Shown: piece by piece, positions 11,095 through 18,070 of the stretch
Position numbering within the stretch: the stretch's first letter is position 1
Layout: every line of letters begins with the position of its first letter
Assembly (NCBI RefSeq): GCF_004345735.1
Contig: NZ_SLXL01000001.1
Coordinates: 62,001-126,000, forward strand
DNA from: Rhodovulum adriaticum
GTDB lineage: Bacteria > Pseudomonadota > Alphaproteobacteria > Rhodobacterales > Rhodobacteraceae
Direction: 5' to 3'
Length of the DNA: 64,000 nucleotides
Made by a program: the position numbers and the translations under genes
Notes under the pieces: model-generated
Told to the model about the DNA's origin: nothing
What the model saw: only the letters and a program-made list of their open reading frames with translations
Databases searched by the model: none

Positions 11095-11751
11095 TCAGGC
11101 AGCGGTGGTCTTGACCTTGCGCAGGTAGGGGAAGATCTCTTCGACCTCGCCGAACTGCGCCTTGGCATCCTCGGTCGAGATGTCCATGCGAACGATCATG
11201 TCATCGCCCGGGCGCCAGTCGGCGGGGGTGGCGACAGGGTTGGCCTTGTTGTTCTGGATCGCATCCAGCGCGCGCAGGATCTCGTCGAAGTTGCGGCCCA
11301 CGGTCATCGGATAGATCAGCATCAGCTCGATCTTCTTGTCGGGGTTGATGATGAAGGTGGTGCGCACGGTCGCGGTCTGGCCATCGGCGGTGCCATCGGC
11401 GCTGTAGGCATCGGCGGGCAGCATGTCATACAGCTGGGCGACCTTGAACTTGTCGTCGGCGATGATCGGAAAGGCCATCTTGGTGCCGGCGTATTGCTCG
11501 ACATCGGATTTCCATTTCAGGTGCTCTTCGACGGTGTCCATCGAGATGCCGATGACCTTGGTGTTGCGCTTGGCAAACTCGTCGGCCAGCTTGGCGGCGG
11601 CGGCGAATTCGGTGGTGCAGACGGGCGTGAAATCGGCCGGGTGCGAGAACAGGACCGCGTAGCTGTCGCCGATCCACTCGTGAAAATCGATCTGGCCTTC
11701 GGTGGTGTCGGCGGTGAAGTTCGGGGCGATGTCATTGATGCGCAGGGTCAT
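11095..11751 (-). CDS. 1-Cys peroxiredoxin (Prx6 family)
   Basis: A 218-residue thiol peroxidase that reduces hydrogen peroxide and organic hydroperoxides in the cytoplasm. The peroxidatic cysteine is C45 in SHPADFTPVCTTE, and the Prx6-type C-terminal domain (PADWRPGDDMIV, then EEIFPYLRKVKTT) is complete. No second conserved cysteine is evident in a resolving position, which fits the 1-Cys class. AAAGGA precedes the start by about seven bases. A near-perfect TTTAGA/TCTAAA palindrome lies 40-56 bases upstream of the start codon and suggests iron- or redox-linked control. It is a single gene converging on pnp. Confidence 0.93.
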   Translation of the reverse strand: MTLRINDIAPNFTADTTEGQIDFHEWIGDSYAVLFSHPADFTPVCTTEFAAAAKLADEFAKRNTKVIGISMDTVEEHLKWKSDVEQYAGTKMAFPIIADDKFKVAQLYDMLPADAYSADGTADGQTATVRTTFIINPDKKIELMLIYPMTVGRNFDEILRALDAIQNNKANPVATPADWRPGDDMIVRMDISTEDAKAQFGEVEEIFPYLRKVKTTAA

Positions 11752-11790
11752 GAATGCGTCCTTTGGTTGTGTTCAGGATCAGGGATGCGA

Positions 11791-11807
11791 TTTAGATATA
11801 TTCTAAA
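11791..11807. promoter_or_regulatory. Irr/ICE-like palindrome upstream of peroxiredoxin
   Basis: TTTAGATATATTCTAAA has six-base perfect arms (TTTAGA and TCTAAA) around a five-base A/T centre, in otherwise GC-rich DNA. As I recall it, the alphaproteobacterial Irr (iron-control element) operator has the form TTTAGAA-n3-TTCTAAA. This site differs from that form at one position. Assignment to Irr is inference. A perfect GGAATATTCC palindrome at 11853-11862 lies further upstream. Confidence 0.6.
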
Positions 11808-11821
11808 CTTACCTTTTCCAA
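11793..11821 (-). promoter_or_regulatory. Candidate peroxiredoxin promoter overlapping the palindrome
   Basis: On the minus strand TTGGAA (11816-11821) and TATCTA (11793-11798) are separated by 17 bases. Each matches four of six bases of the sigma-70 consensus. The -10 element lies inside the palindrome, so a protein bound there would block transcription. The promoter call is weak taken alone. Confidence 0.35.
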
Positions 11822-11906
11822 CCCCCTATCCTGCGTTCACGAAAAATGTGAGGGAATATTCCGCAGCACGGGCCAGGCCCGCGCCGCGCTGCCCACCTGA
11901 ACGGCC

Positions 11907-11931
11907 CCTTTGCCCATCTTTCAGGCAAAGG
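11907..11931. other. Hairpin between prx promoter and rluA 3' end
   Basis: CCTTTGCC (11907-11914) and GGCAAAGG (11924-11931) form a perfect eight-base stem with a nine-base loop, 38 bases past the rluA stop. There is no T tract. It may be a weak terminator or RNA end for rluA. Confidence 0.3.
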
Positions 11932-11968
11932 CCAAAGCCCGGATTTTACCTTGAAAAGCGTCGCCCGG

Positions 11969-12616
11969 TCAGAACGGACAGGGTGCACGAAAACTCATCC
12001 CCCGCCCGCCATCGGGGTGACGCAGGCGCAACTCTTCGGCATGCAGCATCAGGCGGGGGGCGTCGCGCGCCGGACCCTCGGCATAGAAGGGATCGCCCAG
12101 GATCGGGTGGCTAAGGGCCTGCATGTGTACGCGCAACTGGTGGCTGCGCCCCGTTTTCGGCATCAGGCGCACCCGCGTTGTGCCGTCTTCATACCGCTGG
12201 ACGCGCCAATCGGTGATGGCCGGTTTGCCGTTTTCATGGTCCACCATCTGTTTCGGCCGGTTCGGCCAATCCACGATCAGCGGCAAGTCGACCGTGCCGG
12301 TCTTCGGCTCCAGCCGCCCCCAGACCCGCGCGACATAGGTCTTTTTCGTCTGGCGTTTCTCGAATTGCAGGCCCAGGTGGCGCTGCGCCGGCGGGGTCAG
12401 CGCAAAGACGATAACCCCCGAGGTATCGCGATCCAGCCGGTGCACCAGCAACGCCTGCGGAAAGGCCAGCTGCACCCGCGACAGCAGGCAATCGGCCAGA
12501 TGCGCCCCCCGCCCCGGCACCGACAGCAGGCCAGATGGCTTGTTCACCACCAGCAATTCGTGATCCTCGTGAAGGACATCCAGCGGCGTGTCGGGCGGGC
12601 AGTATGCGTCGGTCAT
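11969..12616 (-). CDS. rluA: RluA-family pseudouridine synthase
   Basis: A 215-residue enzyme with the RluA signature HRLDRDTSG (59-67, catalytic aspartate D62), the uracil-binding block HILGDPFYA, and KTGRSHQLRVHM near the C-terminus. Length and lack of an S4 domain match RluA, which modifies U746 of 23S rRNA and U32 of some tRNAs in E. coli. Specificity in this organism is inferred. There is no strong Shine-Dalgarno sequence before the ATG. It lies 27 bases downstream of the LysE-type gene on the same strand, so the three genes fRMsr, lysE-like and rluA probably form one unit. Confidence 0.9.
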   Translation of the reverse strand: MTDAYCPPDTPLDVLHEDHELLVVNKPSGLLSVPGRGAHLADCLLSRVQLAFPQALLVHRLDRDTSGVIVFALTPPAQRHLGLQFEKRQTKKTYVARVWGRLEPKTGTVDLPLIVDWPNRPKQMVDHENGKPAITDWRVQRYEDGTTRVRLMPKTGRSHQLRVHMQALSHPILGDPFYAEGPARDAPRLMLHAEELRLRHPDGGRGMSFRAPCPF

Positions 12617-12643
12617 GGGCCGGGCGGTAGCCGGTTCCCCGCC

Positions 12644-13255
12644 TCAGGGCAAGGCCAACAGGCCCAGCAGCGCGCCATACAGGATGAAACACAGCGCCAC
12701 CCCCTGCCGCAGCCGCACATGCATGATCGCCCCCAGGGCCAGCCGCCCCAGCCACGCGCCCAACGCGGTATAGCCAGTATAGGACAGCGTCGTCAGGCAC
12801 AGCGCCGTGGGCACGATCACCCACATCTGCTGCCCGATCGGCACACCCGGTTCAACGAATTGCGAAAAGGCCGCCAGATAGCCCGCCACCGATTTTGCAT
12901 TCACCGTGGCGATCAGAAAGGCCCGCCCATAGATCGACCCGCCCGAGGCCGCCCCCGGCGTCACGGCCACGGCGGCATTACGAAAGGTGCGCACCCCCAG
13001 CCAGACCAGCACCAGCGCGCCCGCCAGCTTGGCCCAGGCAAAGGCCGTGGGCGAGGCCGCGATCAGCGCCGTGATCCCAACGGCAGAAAGCGTCAGGAAC
13101 AGCGCCGCCTGGGTCAGGATGCCCAGCACGCCCCACAGCGCCCGGCCCAGCCCGTGGGTCATTCCATTGGCGATGCAGTTCACCGCGTTCGGGCCAGGCG
13201 TCGTGACGAACAGAACCCAAAAGCCTGCAAAGATGGCCCAGGCGTGAAGGCTCAT
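12644..13255 (-). CDS. LysE/RhtB-family amino acid exporter
   Basis: A 203-residue inner-membrane protein with five or six hydrophobic segments and the family N-terminus FVTTPGPNAVNCIANGM. LysE-type exporters move amino acids or related small metabolites out of the cell by proton antiport; the substrate cannot be read from the sequence. The start codon overlaps the stop of the free-methionine sulfoxide reductase gene (ATGA, 13252-13255), so translation is probably coupled. A methionine- or amino-acid-related substrate is possible but unproven. Confidence 0.88.
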   Translation of the reverse strand: MSLHAWAIFAGFWVLFVTTPGPNAVNCIANGMTHGLGRALWGVLGILTQAALFLTLSAVGITALIAASPTAFAWAKLAGALVLVWLGVRTFRNAAVAVTPGAASGGSIYGRAFLIATVNAKSVAGYLAAFSQFVEPGVPIGQQMWVIVPTALCLTTLSYTGYTALGAWLGRLALGAIMHVRLRQGVALCFILYGALLGLLALP

Positions 13256-13704
13256 CTTGCAAAAGTCTGGGCCAAGAGCGCGGCCAGCCCGTCCGCATCG
13301 GCCCGGTCAAAGGCATCGGGCCGGTCGCTGTCGATATCCAGCACCCCCAGCAGCGCGCCGCCCGCGTCCCACACGGGCAGCACGATTTCCGACCTTGTAG
13401 AGGCCGCGCAGGCGATATGATCCGCGAAGGCATGGACATCAGCCACCAGTTGCACCTGCCCCGTCCGCGCCGCCGCCCCGCAGACACCGCGCGCAAACGG
13501 GATGACCAGGCAGCCGTGCCCGCCCTGGTATGGGCCGATCTTCAGCGTATCTTGGCCGACATTGCGGTAGAACCCGGTCCAGTCGAACCGTTCATCCGCG
13601 TGGTGCAGTTCGCACGCCATGGTGGCCATCAGGGCGATGGTGTCGGTTTCGCCCTCGATCAGGGCGGCCAATGTCCTGGCCATTTCGTCATAGTCGATGC
13701 GCAT
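13252..13704 (-). CDS. Free methionine-(R)-sulfoxide reductase (GAF domain)
   Basis: A 150-residue single GAF-domain protein. Three cysteines at C65, C75 and C99 keep the spacing of the catalytic cysteines of E. coli fRMsr (10 and 24 residues). The surrounding blocks DWTGFYRN, GHGCLVIPFARGVCG, DHIACAASTRSEIVLPV and GVLDIDSD are typical. The enzyme reduces free methionine-R-sulfoxide through thioredoxin. The frame is open upstream, but AGGAGG five bases before the ATG at 13704 fixes the start. It lies next to a dispersed repeat and upstream of a LysE-type exporter. Confidence 0.92.
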   Translation of the reverse strand: MRIDYDEMARTLAALIEGETDTIALMATMACELHHADERFDWTGFYRNVGQDTLKIGPYQGGHGCLVIPFARGVCGAAARTGQVQLVADVHAFADHIACAASTRSEIVLPVWDAGGALLGVLDIDSDRPDAFDRADADGLAALLAQTFAR

Positions 13705-13724
13705 CGCATCCTCCTGCCCGGGAT

Positions 13725-13785
13725 GGGGGCGCTGCCCCCGTCGCCCGTTCGGGCGACTCCCCCGGGTATTTGGCCCAAGAAGAAG
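13725..13785. repeat. Dispersed GC-rich intergenic repeat, copy 1
   Basis: A stem-forming block (GGGGGCGCTGCCCCC) leads, after a second inverted repeat (TCGCCCG / CGGGCGA), into CCCCCGGGTATTTGGCCC and AAGAAGAAG. It lies between the stop of the thiolase gene and the start of the sulfoxide reductase gene. The same order of blocks, without the middle inverted repeat, recurs at 27127-27172. Confidence 0.65.
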
Positions 13786-13787
13786 GC

Positions 13788-14960
13788 TCAGACGCGTTCG
13801 ATTGCGATCGCCGTGCCCTCGCCCCCGCCGATGCAGATGGCGGCGACGCCCCGTTTGAGGCCCCGTTTTTCCAGCGCGTTCAGCAGCGTGACCATGATCC
13901 GCGCCCCCGAGGCGCCAATCGGATGGCCCAGCGCGCAGGCGCCGCCGTTCACGTTCACCTTGTCGCGGGGCAGGTTCATTTCGTGCATGAAGGCCATGGG
14001 GACGACGGCGAAGGCCTCGTTCACCTCCCACAGGTCGACATCGTCCACGGACCAGCCGATCCCTTGCAGCAGCTTTTGCGCGGCCGAGACGGGGGCGGTA
14101 GTGAACCAGCCCGGGGCCTGGGCGTGGCTGGCGTGACCCAGGATGCGGGCGCGGACGGGCAGGTTACGGGCCTGTGCCGCCGCGCCCGTGGCCAGGATCA
14201 GCGCCGCGGCACCGTCCGAGATCGAGGAGGAGTTGGCCGCGGTCACGGTGCCGTCCTTGCGAAAGGCGGGCTTAAGCTGCGGGATTTTTTCGGGGCGCGC
14301 ATTACCGGGCTGTTCGTCCTGGGCAACCACGGTTTCGCCCTTGCGGGAGGTGAGGGTGACGGGTGTGATTTCATCGGCGAAGGCGCCGGTTTCCTGCGCC
14401 CGCAGCGCGTTCGACAGCGAGTCCAGCGCGTAATCGTCCTGTGCCTCGCGCGTGAACTGGAAATGTTCGGCGCAATCCTCGGCGAAGGTGCCCATCAGGC
14501 GGCCCTTGTCATAGGCATCCTCCAGCCCGTCCAGGAACATGTGGTCGATCACCTGGCCGTGGCCGATCCGGGCGCCGCCGCGCATCTTGGGCAGCAGGTA
14601 GGGGGCGTTGGTCATGCTTTCCATGCCGCCCGCGCAAATCACCTGCGCACCGCCAAGGGCCAGTTGGTCATGGGCCAGCATCGCCGCCTTCATGCCCGAG
14701 CCGCACATCTTGTTCAGGGTCGTGGCGGGCACCTCTTGGCCCATGCCCGCGTTGAACCCCGCCTGCCGGGCGGGCGCCTGGCCCTGGCCCGCGGGCAAAA
14801 CGCAGCCCATCAGCACCTCGTCCACGGTGTCAAGGCCCGCGCCCTGCATCGCCGCGCGGATGGCCGCGCCGCCCAGCGTGGGCGCATCGACATCCGAGAA
14901 GACGCCCTGAAACCCGCCCATGGGCGTGCGCGCCGCGCCGCAGATGACAACCTCTTGCAT
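13788..14960 (-). CDS. Acetyl-CoA C-acyltransferase (thiolase)
   Basis: A 390-residue biosynthetic/degradative thiolase. The nucleophilic cysteine C86 lies in LNKMCGSGMKA, the histidine in NGGACALGHPIGASG, and the C-terminal cysteine in AICIGGGEGTA. All catalytic residues are present. It condenses or cleaves acyl-CoA; whether it serves beta-oxidation, branched-chain degradation or polyhydroxybutyrate synthesis is not decided by sequence. GGAGGAAT precedes the ATG. The gene is divergent from a STAS gene, and a TetR-type palindrome sits 30-47 bases upstream of its start. Confidence 0.94.
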   Translation of the reverse strand: MQEVVICGAARTPMGGFQGVFSDVDAPTLGGAAIRAAMQGAGLDTVDEVLMGCVLPAGQGQAPARQAGFNAGMGQEVPATTLNKMCGSGMKAAMLAHDQLALGGAQVICAGGMESMTNAPYLLPKMRGGARIGHGQVIDHMFLDGLEDAYDKGRLMGTFAEDCAEHFQFTREAQDDYALDSLSNALRAQETGAFADEITPVTLTSRKGETVVAQDEQPGNARPEKIPQLKPAFRKDGTVTAANSSSISDGAAALILATGAAAQARNLPVRARILGHASHAQAPGWFTTAPVSAAQKLLQGIGWSVDDVDLWEVNEAFAVVPMAFMHEMNLPRDKVNVNGGACALGHPIGASGARIMVTLLNALEKRGLKRGVAAICIGGGEGTAIAIERV

Positions 14961-14989
14961 GGTATTCCTCCCCTTTGATCCGGGTCCAG

Positions 14990-15007
14990 CCTTACCGAAT
15001 GGTAAGG
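14990..15007. promoter_or_regulatory. TetR-type palindrome upstream of thiolase
   Basis: CCTTACCGAATGGTAAGG is a perfect inverted repeat with seven-base arms and a four-base centre. It lies between the divergent thiolase (start 14960) and STAS (start 15049) genes, close to where the thiolase promoter must be. The form resembles operators of TetR-family acyl-CoA-responsive repressors; no regulator gene is adjacent. Confidence 0.55.
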
Positions 15008-15048
15008 ATTGGCGTCTAGCCTGATCGCCACGCAAGAGGGAGATGGCA

Positions 15049-15396
15049 ATGGAGTTGCTGAGTGAAATCCGCGCCGACGCGCTGCATGTCACCGTGGGCG
15101 AGGCCCGGATCGATTCCGCCGTGGCGATCCGGTTCAAGGAACGGATGCGCGAGGTTGCCATCGGCGGGCCGTCGCGCGTGGTGCTGGACCTGGGCCAGGT
15201 CACGTTCCTGGATTCCAGCGGGCTGGGCGCCGTGGTGGCGGTGATGAAACTGCTGGCGCCCGGGCAGCGGCTGGAACTGTGCTGCCTGACCCCGACCGTG
15301 GCCAAGGTGTTCCGGCTGACGCGGATGGACCGCGTGTTCACCATCCATGACGATGCGGGCGCGGCCTTTGCGGTGGCGTCGGATTGCCGGGAATGA
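15049..15396 (+). CDS. STAS-domain anti-sigma factor antagonist
   Basis: A 115-residue SpoIIAA/RsbV-like protein. VTFLDSSGLGAVV carries the serine that such proteins use as phosphorylation switch (S56/S57). In partner-switching systems the unphosphorylated form binds the anti-sigma kinase and releases the sigma factor. The start at 15049 is preferred over the ATG six bases upstream because GAGGGAG is then properly spaced. The stop overlaps the start of the kinase gene (ATGA), so the pair is coupled. No PP2C phosphatase or sigma-factor gene is present in the window. Confidence 0.88.
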   Translation: MELLSEIRADALHVTVGEARIDSAVAIRFKERMREVAIGGPSRVVLDLGQVTFLDSSGLGAVVAVMKLLAPGQRLELCCLTPTVAKVFRLTRMDRVFTIHDDAGAAFAVASDCRE

Positions 15397-15869
15397 CCTG
15401 CATCGCGGACCCGGCGCGCCCCGGCCTGGCCTGCGAAACGGAAACCGGCAGTTCCCTGAAACTGGGATTTTGGGCGACTGGCACAGAGGTGCGCCTGGCC
15501 CTGCTTTGCATCCGCCGTCACTATGCAGCGGGGCTGGGCCCGGGGGAAACCCTGGACATCGCGGAAACCGTTCTGGCCGAGGTTCTGAACAACATCTGCG
15601 AACACGCCTATCCGGCCGCAGCCCCGGGCCGGATCGACCTGCGCCTTTTGTCGTGCTGCGGGCGGTTGGGGGCAGAGGTTCGCGACACCGGCCGCGCGAT
15701 GCCCGGGAACAGGTTGCCCGCAGGCCAACTGCCACAGGCGGACCGGCCAGAGGGCGGGTTCGGCTGGTTCCTGATCCACGCGCTGGCGGACGGGCTGTCC
15801 TATCGACACTACGCGGGCACCAATATCCTGCGCCTGACAGTGCCCCTGCGCGATACAGAGGCGGCCTGA
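15393..15869 (+). CDS. Anti-sigma regulatory factor, HATPase_c kinase (RsbW-like)
   Basis: A 158-residue GHKL ATPase-type serine kinase. The N box is EVLNNICEHAY, the G1 box is DTGRAMP, and the G2 region is GGFGWFLIHAL. The N-terminal 25 residues are not conserved and contain two cysteines. It likely phosphorylates the STAS protein encoded just upstream and may hold an unidentified sigma factor or other target. The G1 box ends AMP where many family members have G-x-G, a common variation in this class. Confidence 0.85.
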   Translation: MTCIADPARPGLACETETGSSLKLGFWATGTEVRLALLCIRRHYAAGLGPGETLDIAETVLAEVLNNICEHAYPAAAPGRIDLRLLSCCGRLGAEVRDTGRAMPGNRLPAGQLPQADRPEGGFGWFLIHALADGLSYRHYAGTNILRLTVPLRDTEAA

Positions 15870-16071
15870 AACGCGGGCCGCGAAAATGCCCAATTTCACC
15901 CATCGCAAGGCCCAAATTACCGGCGATATTTAGAATGTAGCTGCATAAGGCTTCCCTCGGCGTCGCGTTAACAGCCCCCACCCAGTGCGTGGCGTCGAGG
16001 TCCTTTCCCCAAAAGCTTGGCATCGTGGCAGACCCGGCCTAAGGTCTGGCGACGTTCGAGGGAGGAAAGGC

Positions 16072-17652
16072 ATGCGTGATTTCCAGCAACCGGGCCGATC
16101 GGCCGTCTTTGCCACCAATGGCATGTGCGCAACATCGCACCCGCTGGCCGCCAAGGTCGCCATCCAGATGCTGGAGGCCGGCGGCAATGCCGTGGATGCC
16201 GCGATTGCGGGCGCGGTGCTGCTGGGGATCTGCGAACCGCAGATGACGGGAATTGGCGGCGATTGCTTTGTCCTGCTGAAACCGGCGGGCGAGGATCGGA
16301 TCGTCGCGCTGAACGGGTCGGGCCGCGCACCGGCCGGGCTGTCGGCCGCCACCCTGCGTGACCGGGGCCTGTCGGCGATGCCGACCGACACCGCCGACGC
16401 GGTCACGGTGCCCGGCGCAATTGACGCGTTTTGCCGTCTGTCCAAGGATTGGGGCCGCGCCGGGCTGAAGGCCAGCCTGGCCCCCGCGATCCACTATGCC
16501 GAAGCCGGGGTGCCCGTCGCGCCGCGCACCGCCTTTGACTGGGCGCGCGCGACCGATCACCTGCAAGGGGCGGCGCGGTCGTTCTATCTGCTGGACGGCC
16601 AGGCGCCGCGGCCCGGCCAGGTCTTTCGCGCGCCGCAACAGGCCGAGGTGCTGCGCCGCGTTGCGATGGACGGGCCGGCCGGCTTTTACGAGGGCGAGGT
16701 GGCAGAGGACATGGTCGCCAGCCTGCGGGCGTTGGGCGGCACCCACACGCTGGAGGATTTTGCCGCCACCGCCTGCGATTACACCGATCCCGTCAGCGGC
16801 CCCTACAAGCATGTCGAACTGTTCGAGCACCCGCCCAACGGGCAAGGTGCAACCGCGATCCTGATGGCCAATATCCTGAGCCATTTCGACCTGCCGTCGA
16901 TGGACCCGCTGGGGGCCGACCGCGCCCATATCGAGGCCGAGGCCACCAAGCTGGCCTATGACGCGCGCAACCGCTTTATCGCCGATGCGGATCACACCAC
17001 GCGGCTGGCGCACATGCTGGCCCCGGAAACAGCGGCGAACCTGGCCGCGCTGATCGACCCCAACCGGGCCATGGACAACCCCGCCGCCCTGTCCGAGGCG
17101 GTGCACCGCGAAACCATCTATATAACCGTGGTCGACCGCGACCGCATGGCCGTGTCGCTGATCTACTCGATCTTCCACAGCTTTGGCTCGGGGCTGGCCT
17201 CGGAAAAATTCGGCATCAATTTCCAGAACCGCGGCGCGGGCTTCAGCCTGCAAGAGGGCCACGCGAACGAGGCCGGCGGCGGCAAGCGCCCGATGCACAC
17301 GATCATTCCCGCCATGCTGAAGCGCGAAGGCCGGGTCATCATGCCCTTCGGCGTGATGGGCGGCCCCTATCAGCCCAACGGCCATGCCCGCGTTCTGACC
17401 AATCTGGTGGATTACGGGATGCACCCGCAGGCGGCCCTGGACGCGCCGCGCAGCTTTGCCGATGCGGCGGGCCTGCTGGTGGAGCGGGGGTATACGGATG
17501 CGGTGCGCGCCGCGCTGGCGGACAAGGGGCACAAGGTGCTGGAACCCGACTCGGCCATCGGCGGGGCGCAGGCGATCCTGATCGACGAGGAAACCGGCGT
17601 TTTGCAGGGGGCCTCTGACCCGCGCAAAGACGGCTGCGCGCTAGGATACTAG
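16072..17652 (+). CDS. Gamma-glutamyltransferase family protein, no signal peptide
   Basis: A 526-residue Ntn-hydrolase of the gamma-glutamyltranspeptidase family. The autocatalytic threonine lies near T348 (in HRETIYITVVDRD), splitting a large and a small subunit. IGGDCFVLL, LNGSGRAP and FGVMGGPYQPNGHARV are further family blocks. Classical periplasmic Ggt carries a signal peptide, but this protein starts directly with MRDFQQPGRSAVFATNGM. It is therefore probably cytoplasmic (YwrD-like), acting on glutathione, glutamine-type amides or an unknown substrate. GGGAGGAAAGG precedes the start at 16072. It converges on hspQ. Confidence 0.9.
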   Translation: MRDFQQPGRSAVFATNGMCATSHPLAAKVAIQMLEAGGNAVDAAIAGAVLLGICEPQMTGIGGDCFVLLKPAGEDRIVALNGSGRAPAGLSAATLRDRGLSAMPTDTADAVTVPGAIDAFCRLSKDWGRAGLKASLAPAIHYAEAGVPVAPRTAFDWARATDHLQGAARSFYLLDGQAPRPGQVFRAPQQAEVLRRVAMDGPAGFYEGEVAEDMVASLRALGGTHTLEDFAATACDYTDPVSGPYKHVELFEHPPNGQGATAILMANILSHFDLPSMDPLGADRAHIEAEATKLAYDARNRFIADADHTTRLAHMLAPETAANLAALIDPNRAMDNPAALSEAVHRETIYITVVDRDRMAVSLIYSIFHSFGSGLASEKFGINFQNRGAGFSLQEGHANEAGGGKRPMHTIIPAMLKREGRVIMPFGVMGGPYQPNGHARVLTNLVDYGMHPQAALDAPRSFADAAGLLVERGYTDAVRAALADKGHKVLEPDSAIGGAQAILIDEETGVLQGASDPRKDGCALGY

Positions 17653-17660
17653 CGCGCGGT

Positions 17661-17987
17661 TCAGTTCAACTGGAATTGCAGGTTGTAGTGATCGCCCTCG
17701 AACTCTCCGAACAGGTCGGGCAGGTCGGGGTGTTCGATCGGCTCGCCGGTATTGTCCGGCACCAGATTCTGTTCCGAAACGTAGGCCACATAGTAGCTTT
17801 GGTCGTTTTCGGCCAGAAGGTGATAGAAGGGCTGATCGCGTTCCGGGCGGTTTTCCTCGGGGATGGCGTCGTACCACTCTTCGCTGTTGGAAAACTCTGC
17901 ATCCACATCGAACACAACACCGCGAAACGGATGTTTGCGGTGCCGGACCACCTGGCCCAGATGATATTTTGTGCGCGTTGTCTGCAT
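17661..17987 (-). CDS. hspQ: Heat-shock protein HspQ (YccV-like)
   Basis: A 108-residue protein of the YccV/hemimethylated-DNA-binding fold. Blocks are KYHLGQVVRHRKHPFRGVVFDVD, PFYHLL and YVAYVSEQNL. In enterobacteria HspQ is heat-induced, promotes degradation of DnaA and acts as a Lon specificity enhancer; roles in alphaproteobacteria are less clear. A well-spaced promoter (TGGACA, 17 bases, TAGAAT) lies just upstream. It converges on the Ggt-like gene with an eight-base gap, and no terminator is visible between them. Confidence 0.93.
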   Translation of the reverse strand: MQTTRTKYHLGQVVRHRKHPFRGVVFDVDAEFSNSEEWYDAIPEENRPERDQPFYHLLAENDQSYYVAYVSEQNLVPDNTGEPIEHPDLPDLFGEFEGDHYNLQFQLN

Positions 17988-18009
17988 GGCGTCAAACCCT
18001 TACACCGCA

Positions 18010-18038
18010 ATTCTAAGCCACCCATGGGGTGCTGTCCA
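18010..18038 (-). promoter_or_regulatory. Predicted sigma-70 promoter of hspQ
   Basis: On the minus strand TGGACA (18033-18038) and TAGAAT (18010-18015) are separated by exactly 17 bases. Each matches the consensus at five of six positions. The predicted transcription start would leave a leader of about 15 bases before the hspQ ATG at 17987. Confidence 0.6.
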
Positions 18039-18070
18039 TGCGGCACCGCCAACCTTCGGGGAAACAGATT

